64,000 bases of DNA from an uncultured Croceitalea sp. (GCA_947499565.1 CANMOV010000003.1:62001-126000), one strand, 5' to 3'; shown: positions 26,891 through 35,250, numbered from the stretch's first letter. Translations and numbers: made by a program. Notes: a model not told the origin generated them from the sequence alone.

Positions 26891-26971
26891 ATGAACGAGC
26901 AAAACAACATATTTACTTCAGGAAGTCATTTGGCTCCAGTGCGTCTGTTCGCTCCCCGCCGCCGCCCGTAA
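26891..26971 (+). CDS. candidate arginine leader peptide
   Basis: A 26-codon ORF, ATG at 26891 and TAA at 26969-26971, lying between the GT-C gene and the first gene of the arginine operon. The last ten residues read VRLFAPRRRP: one CGT and three consecutive CGC arginine codons next to the stop. The stretch 26951-26968 is almost pure G+C in a very AT-rich genome, and CGC is scarce in the neighbouring genes, which prefer AGA. An arginine-rich short ORF directly before arginine biosynthesis genes is the classic form of a leader peptide for attenuation: scarce Arg-tRNA would stall the ribosome at the run. The downstream gene starts 90 bases after this stop. Confidence 0.75.
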   Translation: MNEQNNIFTSGSHLAPVRLFAPRRRP

Positions 26972-26976
26972 GGGTG
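26963..26976 (+). promoter_or_regulatory. GNRA-capped hairpin over the leader's Arg codons and stop
   Basis: CGCCC (26963-26967) and GGGTG (26972-26976) pair around the tetraloop GTAA (26968-26971), one pair being G-U. The hairpin contains the last Arg/Pro codons and the stop, so a ribosome stalled at the arginine run would melt it. GTGC at 26939-26942 can instead pair with GCAC at 26976-26979, giving an alternative fold. A third stem, GGAAAT (26990) with ATTTCC (27006), lies downstream; no T-tract follows immediately, so no standard terminator is visible. Confidence 0.5.
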
Positions 26977-27061
26977 CACATATATCTATGGAAATAGGTG
27001 AGTCCATTTCCGCAAGTTCCAAAAACATTTTTTCAAATTATTTATTCAAAAACATTTAGCA

Positions 27062-27676
27062 ATGGAAATCATTGTTGCTAACGAATCACATTTTAAGTAC
27101 GCTCAAATCATAAGCGACACCATTACCGATTCTGCAAAAGTACGGGGGACAGGAATTGCCCAACGCACTCCTGAGTATATTATTAAAAGATTAGAAAACG
27201 GAAACGCAGTAATTGCTCTTGATGGTGATACATTTGCCGGCTTCTGTTATATAGAGGTATGGGGAAATAAAGGATATGTTGCTAATTCTGGCTTAATTGT
27301 GCATCCTGATTTTAGAAATCAAGGACTGGCCAAAAGAATAAAAAAGCGAATTTTTGAGCTATCAAAAGAAAAATTTCCAGATGCCAAAATCTTTGGAATT
27401 ACTACAGGTTTGCCAGTTATGAAAATGAACTATGAATTGGGCTACAAACCAGTTACATTTTCGGAGCTAACGGATGACCCAGATTTTTGGAAAGGCTGTC
27501 AGACATGCAAAAATTTTGATATTCTAACACGTACAGAACGTAAAATGTGTTTATGCACTGGGATGCTATATGATCCCGTTACTAAATCAAAGAAAAAAGA
27601 AAAATTAAACAGTAAAGCTTTTAAAAGATTAAAAGGCATTAAAGAAAATCTGTTTCTAAAGAAAAAATCAAAATGA
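27062..27676 (+). CDS. GNAT acyltransferase heading the arginine operon
   Basis: 204 residues with one GNAT domain; the acyl-CoA loop is VHPDFRNQGLAKRI, with RNQGLA at 85-90. Unusual are four cysteines after the domain (Cys146, Cys149, Cys163, Cys165; CQTC and CLC), a possible metal site. No argA or argJ is otherwise present in the operon, so this enzyme probably performs the first step, acylating glutamate at its amino group; in view of the argF' residue Ser90 the acyl group may be succinyl. That is inference from position. The gene overlaps argG by four bases. Confidence 0.8.
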   Translation: MEIIVANESHFKYAQIISDTITDSAKVRGTGIAQRTPEYIIKRLENGNAVIALDGDTFAGFCYIEVWGNKGYVANSGLIVHPDFRNQGLAKRIKKRIFELSKEKFPDAKIFGITTGLPVMKMNYELGYKPVTFSELTDDPDFWKGCQTCKNFDILTRTERKMCLCTGMLYDPVTKSKKKEKLNSKAFKRLKGIKENLFLKKKSK

Positions 27677-28857
27677 AAAAACTAGTACTCGCATATAGTG
27701 GCGGATTGGATACTTCCTATTGCGCAAAATACCTTTCAAAAGAAAAAGGGTATGAGGTACATGCCGTAAGTGTAAATACTGGAGGTTTTTCGGCAAAAGA
27801 AATCAATACAATAAAAGAAAAAGCAATTGCTCTTGGTGCAACAAGCTATACTTCTATAGATTCCGTGCAGCGCTTTTATGACAAAGTAGTTAAATACTTA
27901 ATTTTTGGTAATGTTTTACGGAATAATACCTATCCACTTTCGGTAAGTGCAGAACGAATTGTCCAAGCGGTAGAAATTGTAAATCATGCTAAACAGGTGG
28001 GCGCAAAATATATAGCTCACGGTAGTACTGGAGCCGGTAATGATCAGGTAAGGTTTGATATGATTTTTCAAACCTTAGCGCCAGATATTGAAATTATCAC
28101 CCCAATAAGAGATAATAAATTAGCTAGGGAAGAAGAGATTGCCTATTTAAAAGCAAACGGTGTTGATTACTCTTGGGAAAAGGCAAAATATTCTATTAAT
28201 AAAGGATTGTGGGGAACTTCTGTTGGTGGCGATGAGACCTTAACTTCTAACCTGCCGTTACCAGATTCTGCATACCCAAGTCAGCTTCAACAAAAAGAAC
28301 CATCTGAAGTTAAATTGACTTTTAATAAAGGTGAATTAGTAGCTATAAATGATGAGAAGAATACTCCTATTGCTAATATTGAAAAATTAGAAGTACTCGC
28401 ATCTAAATATGCCATAGGCAGAGATATACATGTAGGAGATACTATTATAGGTATTAAGGGAAGAGTAGGGTTTGAAGCTGCTGCTCCATTACTAATAATC
28501 AAAGCCCATCATTTACTAGAAAAACATACGCTAAGTAAGTGGCAACAATACCAAAAAGAACAGTTGGGTAATTTTTACGGAATGTTACTACATGAAGGTA
28601 ATTATTTGGATGAAGTCATGAGAAACACCGAAGCTTTTTTAACAGACACTCAAAAGAATGTTTCCGGTGATGTTTTTGTAGGACTTTATCCTTTCCAGTT
28701 TAGATTACTTGGCATTGATTCCCGACACGACTTAATGAATGCTTCTTTTGGTAGTTATGGTGAAATGAACAAAGGCTGGACAGCAGATGAAGCCAAAGGT
28801 TTTATAAAAATATTATCCAATCCTGGAAAAATTGCAAACCATGTAAACTCCAATTGA
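27673..28857 (+). CDS. argG: argininosuccinate synthase
   Basis: Joins citrulline and aspartate with ATP. 394 residues; the PP-loop AYSGGLDTSYC at 8-18 binds ATP, and AHGSTGAGNDQVRFD, YSINKGLWGTSVGGDE and SFGSYGEMNKGW follow the family. Starts four bases inside the GNAT gene, so translation is coupled. Placed early in an operon holding all arginine steps, which makes ornithine-derived citrulline (after deacylation by argE) its substrate. Confidence 0.96.
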   Translation: MKKLVLAYSGGLDTSYCAKYLSKEKGYEVHAVSVNTGGFSAKEINTIKEKAIALGATSYTSIDSVQRFYDKVVKYLIFGNVLRNNTYPLSVSAERIVQAVEIVNHAKQVGAKYIAHGSTGAGNDQVRFDMIFQTLAPDIEIITPIRDNKLAREEEIAYLKANGVDYSWEKAKYSINKGLWGTSVGGDETLTSNLPLPDSAYPSQLQQKEPSEVKLTFNKGELVAINDEKNTPIANIEKLEVLASKYAIGRDIHVGDTIIGIKGRVGFEAAAPLLIIKAHHLLEKHTLSKWQQYQKEQLGNFYGMLLHEGNYLDEVMRNTEAFLTDTQKNVSGDVFVGLYPFQFRLLGIDSRHDLMNASFGSYGEMNKGWTADEAKGFIKILSNPGKIANHVNSN

Positions 28858-28890
28858 GAGTGGATTATTATTAGTAAAATAAAACAAGAT

Positions 28891-29865
28891 ATGATCAAAG
28901 CAGGAATTATTGGAGGTTCTGGATACACTGGAGGTGAATTAATCAGATTATTACTAAACCATCCTAAGGCAGAAATCGACTTTGTATATAGTACCACTAG
29001 AGCTGGCAAAAAAATAGCGCATACACATCAGGACCTTTTAGGGCAGACTGACCTGAAGTTTTCAGACTCGATAAATGAAACTGTTGCTATTGTCTTCTTA
29101 TGTTTGGGGCATGGGAATTCTTCTAAATTTTTAGAAGAAAATACTTTTTCTGATCAAACCAAAATCATTGATTTAAGCAATGATTTTAGACTGCAACAGG
29201 ATTCCGTTTTTCAAGGAAAAACATTTGTATATGGACTGCCAGAATTGTTCAAAAAAGAAATTAAAGAAGCAAATTTTATTGCCAATCCAGGTTGTTTTGC
29301 AACAGCAATTCAGTTAGCATTGCTGCCATTAGCAAAAGAAGGGTTTCTTAAAAATGAAGTTCATATTAATGCGATAACCGGCAGCACAGGAGCAGGAATA
29401 AAACCCTCAGAAACTACACATTTTAGCTGGCGAAATAACAATGCTAGTTGGTATAAACCTTTTACACATCAACATTTAGGAGAAATAGGAGAAAGTTTAA
29501 GTTCTTTTGGGAATAAAGTTGGAAAGTTACAATTCCTACCAAATAGAGGAAACTTCCCAAGGGGGATTTTAGCGACAGCTTATAACAAGTTTGATGGACG
29601 TCTTGAAGACGCTCAAAACTTATTTCAAGACTATTATCAAGAAGCCCTTTTTACAAACATTTCAGAAGAACCAATCCACCTAAAACAGGTAGTGAACACC
29701 AATAACTGTCATATTCATTTACACAAACATGAAGATGTATTATTGATTACATCTGTAATAGACAATTTATTAAAAGGAGCCTCTGGACAAGCAATTGAAA
29801 ATATGAATTTAATGTTCGGATTGGAAGAAGGTTTGGGCTTACAATTGAAAGCAGGGGTCTTTTAG
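28891..29865 (+). CDS. argC: N-acyl-gamma-glutamyl-phosphate reductase
   Basis: 324 residues. NADP-binding GGSGYTGGELIRLL at 8-21 and the nucleophile Cys135 in ANPGCFATAIQLAL. FLPNRGNFPRGIL and a C-terminal LMFGLEEGLGL complete the family. Reduces acylglutamyl phosphate to the semialdehyde; whether the acyl is acetyl or succinyl is set by the other enzymes. Only two bases separate it from the VOC gene. Confidence 0.95.
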   Translation: MIKAGIIGGSGYTGGELIRLLLNHPKAEIDFVYSTTRAGKKIAHTHQDLLGQTDLKFSDSINETVAIVFLCLGHGNSSKFLEENTFSDQTKIIDLSNDFRLQQDSVFQGKTFVYGLPELFKKEIKEANFIANPGCFATAIQLALLPLAKEGFLKNEVHINAITGSTGAGIKPSETTHFSWRNNNASWYKPFTHQHLGEIGESLSSFGNKVGKLQFLPNRGNFPRGILATAYNKFDGRLEDAQNLFQDYYQEALFTNISEEPIHLKQVVNTNNCHIHLHKHEDVLLITSVIDNLLKGASGQAIENMNLMFGLEEGLGLQLKAGVF

Positions 29866-29867
29866 TT

Positions 29868-30290
29868 ATGAAACAAAAAATAGCACATATAGCATTGGTA
29901 GTTAGAGAGTATGATGAAGCCATTGATTTTTATACTAAAAAATTAAATTTCAATCTAGTTGAGGACACTAAGCTAGATGATAATAAAAGATGGGTAGTTG
30001 TTTCCCCTCCTGGAGCGGCAGAATGTTTTCTTTTATTGGCCAAAGCTGCAAATGAAAAACAACTTCAAAGTGTAGGTAATCAATCTGGCGGAAGAGTATT
30101 TCTTTTTTTATTCACTGACGATTTTTGGAGAGATTATAATCTAATGTGTGAAAAAGAAATAAAATTCATTAGAAAACCTAAAGAAGAAATATACGGCACA
30201 GTAGCTGTTTTTGAAGATTTATATGGAAATCTATGGGATTTACTCGAACCAAGTGATAAAAATAAAGGGATTCTAAAAAAGAGTATATGA
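29868..30290 (+). CDS. VOC-family (glyoxalase/bleomycin-resistance fold) protein
   Basis: 140 residues, one VOC domain: KIAHIALVVREYDEAIDFYTKKLNF (first half), then FLFTDDFWRDYNLM and a C-terminal EDLYGNLWDLLEP, where the Glu at the end and the His near the start (HIALVV) are typical metal ligands. These proteins range from glyoxalases to dioxygenases and resistance proteins. It is inserted between argC and proC with two-base spacing and a four-base overlap, so it is a fixed member of the operon. A role in detoxifying or repairing a reactive semialdehyde is possible but unproven. Confidence 0.85.
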   Translation: MKQKIAHIALVVREYDEAIDFYTKKLNFNLVEDTKLDDNKRWVVVSPPGAAECFLLLAKAANEKQLQSVGNQSGGRVFLFLFTDDFWRDYNLMCEKEIKFIRKPKEEIYGTVAVFEDLYGNLWDLLEPSDKNKGILKKSI

Positions 30291-31081
30291 AACTAGCAAT
30301 AATAGGAGCAGGTAATTTAGGATTGGCCATTGCAAAAGGCATATTACATAGCAATGGAGCTACTACTATGTATCTAACCAAAAGAAATACAGCTGAAATC
30401 GCGGCCTTTGAAAAGTACGGAAATGTGACTGTTACTTCAGATAATTCTGAAGCGGTTAAAAATTCAGATATTTTAATTTTTGCAGTTCAGCCAGGTCACT
30501 TTGAAGCCATCTTACATGACATCAAAGACCTCTTAAGTGACAATCATGTAATCATGAGCACAATTACTGGGTTTGGTATTAATAAGATAGAATCTATTAT
30601 TGGTTCCGATAAATATATTATTAGAAGTATGCCAAATACTGCAATATCTGTAGGTAAATCCATGACTTGTATTTGCAGCAATGGACTAGGTAAAAAACGA
30701 ATAGATTTAGCTAAAGCCATATTCAATAGAATGGGTAACTCTTTAGAAATTCCTGAAGAGCAAATGCAAGCCGCGACGGTCATTTGTGCCAGTGGAATTG
30801 CTTTTTGGATGCGATTAATAAGAGCAACTACCCAAGGTGCTATACAGTTGGGGTTTGATGCTAAAGAAGCGCAAGAATTGGCAATGCATACTTGCAATGG
30901 CGCTGCAAGCTTATTGATTGAATCTGGAAGTCATCCAGAGGAGGAAATTGATAAAGTTACTACGCCTAAAGGCTGTACTATTTCTGGGCTAAATGAGATG
31001 GAGCATCAAGGCTTAAGCTCATCACTAATTAGAGGAATAGTGACTTCATTTGAAAAAATAAGTGACATAAGAAAAGACTAA
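30287..31081 (+). CDS. proC: pyrroline-5-carboxylate reductase
   Basis: 264 residues. Rossmann start GAGNLGLAIAKGIL at 7-20; RSMPNTAISVGKSMT and the C-terminal TTPKGCTISGLNEMEHQGL are the ProC signatures. Makes proline from pyrroline-5-carboxylate. Its presence in the arginine operon links proline and ornithine metabolism, both starting from glutamate. Overlaps the VOC gene by four bases and is two bases from argD. Confidence 0.95.
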   Translation: MKLAIIGAGNLGLAIAKGILHSNGATTMYLTKRNTAEIAAFEKYGNVTVTSDNSEAVKNSDILIFAVQPGHFEAILHDIKDLLSDNHVIMSTITGFGINKIESIIGSDKYIIRSMPNTAISVGKSMTCICSNGLGKKRIDLAKAIFNRMGNSLEIPEEQMQAATVICASGIAFWMRLIRATTQGAIQLGFDAKEAQELAMHTCNGAASLLIESGSHPEEEIDKVTTPKGCTISGLNEMEHQGLSSSLIRGIVTSFEKISDIRKD

Positions 31082-31083
31082 TT

Positions 31084-32211
31084 ATGAAACTATTTGATGT
31101 TTATCCGCTTTATGACGTTACTCCAGTTTCCGCCAAAGGAATTGAAGTGATTGATAATAAAGGTCAAAAATATTTAGATTTTTACGGTGGTCACGCCGTA
31201 ATTTCCATTGGTCATTCACATCCATACTATGTAAAACGAATGACCGAACAGCTAGAGCATATTGCTTTTTATAGTAACTCTATAAAAAATCCGTTGCAAA
31301 TTGAACTTGGCGAAAAATTAGGTATAGCTTCCAATTGTGATGACTATCAACTATTTATGTGCAGTTCTGGAGCCGAAGCCAATGAAAATGCACTAAAAAT
31401 GGCATCATTTCATACAGGTAAGTCTGGTGTTATCGCATTTAAAAATAGTTTTCATGGAAGAACTTCAGCCGCTGTAGCAACAACAGATAATCCAAAAATA
31501 AATGCGCCTATAAATCAACAACAAAAAGTAGACTTTGTTCCTTTAAATGATTACGAAGCTTTTGAGAAAACCATCGCCACAAACAAGCATTGCGCAGTGA
31601 TTCTAGAAGCTATTCAAGGTGTTGGTGGTTTGGATGAGCCCACAACTGAGTTTTACCAATTTATAGCTCAAAAATGTGAAGAACATCAGGTGGTTTTAAT
31701 TGCAGATGAAGTACAATCAGGTTTTGGACGAAGTGGCAAATTCTTCGCTTTTCAGCACCATGGAGTAAAACCAGGAATAATTTCTATAGCCAAAGGAATG
31801 GGCAATGGCTTCCCTGTTGGTGGAGTACTTATTCATAATTCCTTTGCTCCCTCTTACGGGCTTCTAGGCACTACATTTGGTGGAAATCATTTGGCCTGTG
31901 TAGCTACACTTGCTGTTTTACAAGTCTTAGAAAAAGAAAATCTTGAAGAAAACGCAGCTAAATTAGAAAATCATTTTAGAGCGATTGCAAAGACAATTCC
32001 TCAAGTTAAAAGGGTAAAAGGCAGAGGTCTTATGCTAGGTCTTGAATTTGATTTTGAAGTCGCTGATTTAAGAAAAAAATTAATCTATAATCAGCATGTT
32101 TTTACAGGTGGTTCAGCCAACAAAAAATTATTGCGTTTTTTACCTGCGCTAAATATTACCAAAGAACAAATTAATATGTTCTTTGCAGCCATAAAAGCAG
32201 AATTACCATGA
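31084..32211 (+). CDS. argD: N-acylornithine aminotransferase (class III PLP enzyme)
   Basis: 375 residues. The PLP-binding lysine is Lys237 in ISIAKGMGNGFPVGG; LIADEVQSGFGRSG holds the cofactor Asp, and SSGAEANENALKMA near 100-113 the phosphate-binding turn. Transfers the amino group from glutamate to acylglutamate semialdehyde. Overlaps argF' by four bases. The class includes ornithine and succinylornithine transaminases; the operon context makes the biosynthetic role clear. Confidence 0.94.
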   Translation: MKLFDVYPLYDVTPVSAKGIEVIDNKGQKYLDFYGGHAVISIGHSHPYYVKRMTEQLEHIAFYSNSIKNPLQIELGEKLGIASNCDDYQLFMCSSGAEANENALKMASFHTGKSGVIAFKNSFHGRTSAAVATTDNPKINAPINQQQKVDFVPLNDYEAFEKTIATNKHCAVILEAIQGVGGLDEPTTEFYQFIAQKCEEHQVVLIADEVQSGFGRSGKFFAFQHHGVKPGIISIAKGMGNGFPVGGVLIHNSFAPSYGLLGTTFGGNHLACVATLAVLQVLEKENLEENAAKLENHFRAIAKTIPQVKRVKGRGLMLGLEFDFEVADLRKKLIYNQHVFTGGSANKKLLRFLPALNITKEQINMFFAAIKAELP

Positions 32212-33149
32212 AACATTATATTTCCATAAACGATTTAGGGAATCTGCAAAGTGCAGTTAAAGAAGCCATTTCTTTAAAAAAAGACCCTTATGCTTTTGAA
32301 GCATTAGGAAAGCAAAAAACTATTTGCTTATTGTTCTTTAACAACAGTCTTCGAACACGGTTAAGCACTCAAAAAGCAGCGATAAATTTGGGTATGAAAG
32401 CTATGATCATGAATTTTGGCAGTGAAGGCTGGCAGTTAGCTTTCGAGGATGGTACGGTAATGAATGAAGGTAAATCTGAACACATAAAAGAAGCAGCACA
32501 AGTAGTATCACAATTTGCAGATATTATAGCTATTAGAGCATTTGCAGGCCTAGTTGACAAAGAAAAAGATGAAGCAGAAGTAGTTTTAAATGGCTTTATA
32601 AAATATGCTACTATCCCAGTAGTAAATATGGAAAGCTCCGTAGCACACCCTTTGCAAGCTTTAGCAGACGCTATAACTCTAAAAGAAAGCCAAACAGTTC
32701 CTAAACCAAAAATAGTTTTATCATGGGCACCTCATCCAAAAGCTTTACCACATGCGGTTGCAAATTCTTTTGTAAAAATGATGAAACTCCAAGATGCAGA
32801 CTTTGTAATTACATATCCTAAAGGATACGAATTGAATCCTGATATCACAAAGGGTTGTAAAATTGTGCATAATCAGGAGGAAGCATTAGAAAATGCGAAC
32901 TTTGTCTATGTAAAAAACTGGAGTAGTTATGCAGATTATGGAAAAGTACTTTCTCAAGATAAGAATTGGATGATGACAAAAAGAAAGCTCGGGAATGCCA
33001 AATTCATGCATTGCCTTCCAGTAAGGAGAAACGTAGTAGTGGAAGATGCCGTTTTAGATAGCAACCAAAGTTTAGTTATTGAACAAGCAAACAATAGAAC
33101 CTATTCAGCGCAATTGGTTATAAAACGCTTATTGGAAGATTTAAAATAA
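32208..33149 (+). CDS. argF': N-succinylornithine/N-acetylornithine carbamoyltransferase
   Basis: 313 residues, transcarbamylase fold acting on an acylated ornithine rather than ornithine. SLRTR at 47-51 binds carbamoyl phosphate, and MHCLPVRRNVVV is the HCLP substrate loop. The loop residue that decides the acyl group lies in the GKSEHIKEA segment: residue 90 is Ser. From memory of published work, the Bacteroides fragilis enzyme (succinyl) has Pro at 90 and the Xanthomonas enzyme (acetyl) has Glu at the equivalent position 92; a Glu-to-Ser change there gives succinyl specificity. Ser90 therefore favours N-succinylornithine. Confidence 0.9.
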   Translation: MKHYISINDLGNLQSAVKEAISLKKDPYAFEALGKQKTICLLFFNNSLRTRLSTQKAAINLGMKAMIMNFGSEGWQLAFEDGTVMNEGKSEHIKEAAQVVSQFADIIAIRAFAGLVDKEKDEAEVVLNGFIKYATIPVVNMESSVAHPLQALADAITLKESQTVPKPKIVLSWAPHPKALPHAVANSFVKMMKLQDADFVITYPKGYELNPDITKGCKIVHNQEEALENANFVYVKNWSSYADYGKVLSQDKNWMMTKRKLGNAKFMHCLPVRRNVVVEDAVLDSNQSLVIEQANNRTYSAQLVIKRLLEDLK

Positions 33150-33176
33150 AATATCATTTTGACAAAGCTTAGTGCC

Positions 33177-33194
33177 GAGAAATCTAGATTTCTC
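33177..33194. repeat. 18-base perfect palindrome, part of a degenerate intergenic repeat
   Basis: GAGAAATCTAGATTTCTC reads the same on both strands. With the preceding TGACAAAGC it resembles the TGTCAT...CGAGAAATCT elements scattered through Bacteroidota genomes. It separates argF' from the 61-aa gene inside the arginine operon, and as RNA would form a nine-base-pair hairpin with no loop room beyond the centre. Confidence 0.6.
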
Positions 33195-33228
33195 ACCTAA
33201 AGACAAGATGTAAGTTAAAAGAACAGTT

Positions 33229-33414
33229 ATGGACACAAAAAATAAATTACGCTATGGCCTCGCAATAGTAGCTGGCATTCTATTAGTGCTCTATTTTATC
33301 AGAATGGATTTTCAAAATTTTGATTGGGGAGATTTATTAGGCCCAATTTCGATGCTACTTGTAATAATTGCAATGATACTTGAAATAAGAAATTCTAAAA
33401 AAAGTGAAGCATAA
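33229..33414 (+). CDS. 61-residue two-helix membrane protein
   Basis: Two hydrophobic helices, about 8-24 (YGLAIVAGILLVLYFIR) and 34-52 (LLGPISMLLVIIAMILEI), separated by an acidic DFQNFDWGD loop, with a basic tail. No family is recognised. It ends 11 bases inside argB, whose GTG start lies within it, so it is translated with the arginine genes. It could be a passenger or a membrane-located regulator. Confidence 0.7.
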   Translation: MDTKNKLRYGLAIVAGILLVLYFIRMDFQNFDWGDLLGPISMLLVIIAMILEIRNSKKSEA

Positions 33415-34183
33415 CCTTTCCATAGTAAAAATTGGTGGTAACATCATTGAAAATGAGACCGAGCTTTCAAAATTCTTGACTTTATTCTCAAAAATTGATG
33501 GTCCTAAAATTTTGGTTCATGGAGGTGGGAAAAAAGCTAATCAAGTATTGCAAAAAATGGGGATTGAACCCAAAATGGTAAACGGCCGAAGAATTACAGA
33601 TATAGCAAGTTTAGATGTTGCTATTATGGTATACGGAGGGCTTACCAATAAGAAAATCGTTGCGGAACTTCAATCTATGAATTGTAATGCTATAGGAATG
33701 AGTGGTGCGGATGCTAATGCAATTATAGCTCATAAAAGACCTATAAAAGAAATTGATTATGGATTTGCTGGGGACGTAGACAGCGTCTCAAATAAAACAT
33801 TGAGTTCAATTTTGGAATTAGGGCTTACACCAATATTTTGCGCCTTAACACACAATCAAAAAGGACAATTATTAAATACAAATGCAGACACTATTGCCTC
33901 CGAATTAGCTATTGGAATGAGTGCGGATTTTGAAACAACCCTTTATTACTGCTTTGAGTTAAATGGAGTATTAAAGAATTTTGATGATAAAAACTCTGTC
34001 ATTAAAAATATAGATTCAGATGCCTATAAAACTCTAATTACAGAAGGGGTAATTGCAGATGGAATGCTTCCAAAAATGCACAATTGTTTTCATGCCCTTA
34101 AAAAAGGCGTGAAAGAAGTTAGAATAGGTAATTTAGCCTTGTTCGACAATTCAAATACAAATTATACAACACTAGTCTTATGA
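33404..34183 (+). CDS. argB: N-acylglutamate kinase
   Basis: 259 residues of the amino-acid kinase fold. LSIVKIGGNIIENE at 5-18 (ATP phosphate), LVHGGGKKANQVLQKMG around 46-62 (glycine loop), NGRRITD and LNTNADTIASELAIG (acyl-glutamate site). Phosphorylates N-acetyl- or N-succinylglutamate. Begins with GTG inside the preceding small membrane gene and overlaps argE by four bases. There is no N-terminal extension of the arginine-feedback-inhibited kind, so control may lie at the leader peptide. Confidence 0.93.
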   Translation: MKHNLSIVKIGGNIIENETELSKFLTLFSKIDGPKILVHGGGKKANQVLQKMGIEPKMVNGRRITDIASLDVAIMVYGGLTNKKIVAELQSMNCNAIGMSGADANAIIAHKRPIKEIDYGFAGDVDSVSNKTLSSILELGLTPIFCALTHNQKGQLLNTNADTIASELAIGMSADFETTLYYCFELNGVLKNFDDKNSVIKNIDSDAYKTLITEGVIADGMLPKMHNCFHALKKGVKEVRIGNLALFDNSNTNYTTLVL

Positions 34184-35250
34184 CGATTGATAAAGACACC
34201 TTGGCTCAGGAGGCCATAGCACTATTAAAGCAACTAATTTCTATTCCCTCATTTTCAGAGGAAGAAGATGAAACTGCAGCAGCTATTGATACATGGCTTA
34301 AAAAGTTTAGTGTAAAGACTAAACGCCAGTACAATAATATTTATGCTTTTAATAAGTATTATGATGAAAGCAAACCAAACTTATTATTGAACTCTCATCA
34401 TGATACCGTAAAACCAAATTCCGCTTATACGAAAGACCCATTTCATCCTCATGTGGAAGATGGCAAATTATATGGATTAGGTAGCAATGATGCTGGTGGT
34501 TGTTTATGTTCTTTGTTAGCGACTTTTATCCACTTCTATGAGCGAGATGATTTAAAATATAACATTATTATGTCCGCTACAGCAGAAGAGGAAGATGCTG
34601 GAGATTTAAGTATTTCTGCCCTACTACCAATTCTTCCGAAGATTGACCTTGCTATAGTTGGCGAGCCAACTTTAATGCAATTGGCAATTGCTGAAAAGGG
34701 GTTGATCGTTTTTGACGGAAAAATAGAAGGAACTCCCTCACATGCGGCGCACCCTAATGATAACAATTCAATTTATAATACCATTGAAGTTTTAGAATGG
34801 TTTAAAAACTATAACTTTCCTAAAATTTCAGAAGTTCTCGGGCCAGTGAAAATGACAGTCACTCAAATAAATGCTGGTTCCCAACACAATGTGGTCCCAG
34901 CACATGTAGATTTGGTAATAGATACTCGTGTAAATGATTGCTATACAAACGAGGAAATAAATACTATCCTTCAAAAAGAAGCCCCTTGTGAGTTAACACC
35001 AAGATCTTTAGATAAAAGTAGTTCTGCAATTGCTATTGATCACCCTTTGGTACAATCGGGTATTGCTATTGGAAGGGAAACTTATGGTTCTCCTACCCTT
35101 TCTGACCAAACGGAATTGAGCTGCCAATCTTTAAAATTAGGCCCTGGCGATAGTACTCGTTCACATTCCGCCAATGAATACATTTATGTTCATGAAATTG
35201 AAGAAGGCGTTGATTTATATATTAAAATTTTAGAAGGATTTTTACAATAA
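34180..35250 (+). CDS. argE: N-acylornithine/N-acylcitrulline deacylase (M20 family)
   Basis: 356 residues, di-zinc M20 peptidase. NSHHDTVKP near residue 67-75 provides the first His and Asp, GLGSNDAGG the bridging Asp, TAEEEDAGD the catalytic Glu pair, and GDSTRSHSANEYI the last His. In a pathway using an acyl-ornithine transcarbamylase, the substrate is N-acylcitrulline. Four-base overlap with argB. Confidence 0.93.
   Translation: MTIDKDTLAQEAIALLKQLISIPSFSEEEDETAAAIDTWLKKFSVKTKRQYNNIYAFNKYYDESKPNLLLNSHHDTVKPNSAYTKDPFHPHVEDGKLYGLGSNDAGGCLCSLLATFIHFYERDDLKYNIIMSATAEEEDAGDLSISALLPILPKIDLAIVGEPTLMQLAIAEKGLIVFDGKIEGTPSHAAHPNDNNSIYNTIEVLEWFKNYNFPKISEVLGPVKMTVTQINAGSQHNVVPAHVDLVIDTRVNDCYTNEEINTILQKEAPCELTPRSLDKSSSAIAIDHPLVQSGIAIGRETYGSPTLSDQTELSCQSLKLGPGDSTRSHSANEYIYVHEIEEGVDLYIKILEGFLQ

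Noticed and set aside
26990-27034. Intrinsic terminator in the arginine leader
   Set aside because: The stem is AT-rich with a bulge and the T-run lies 16 bases after it rather than directly behind, so I do not call it a terminator.
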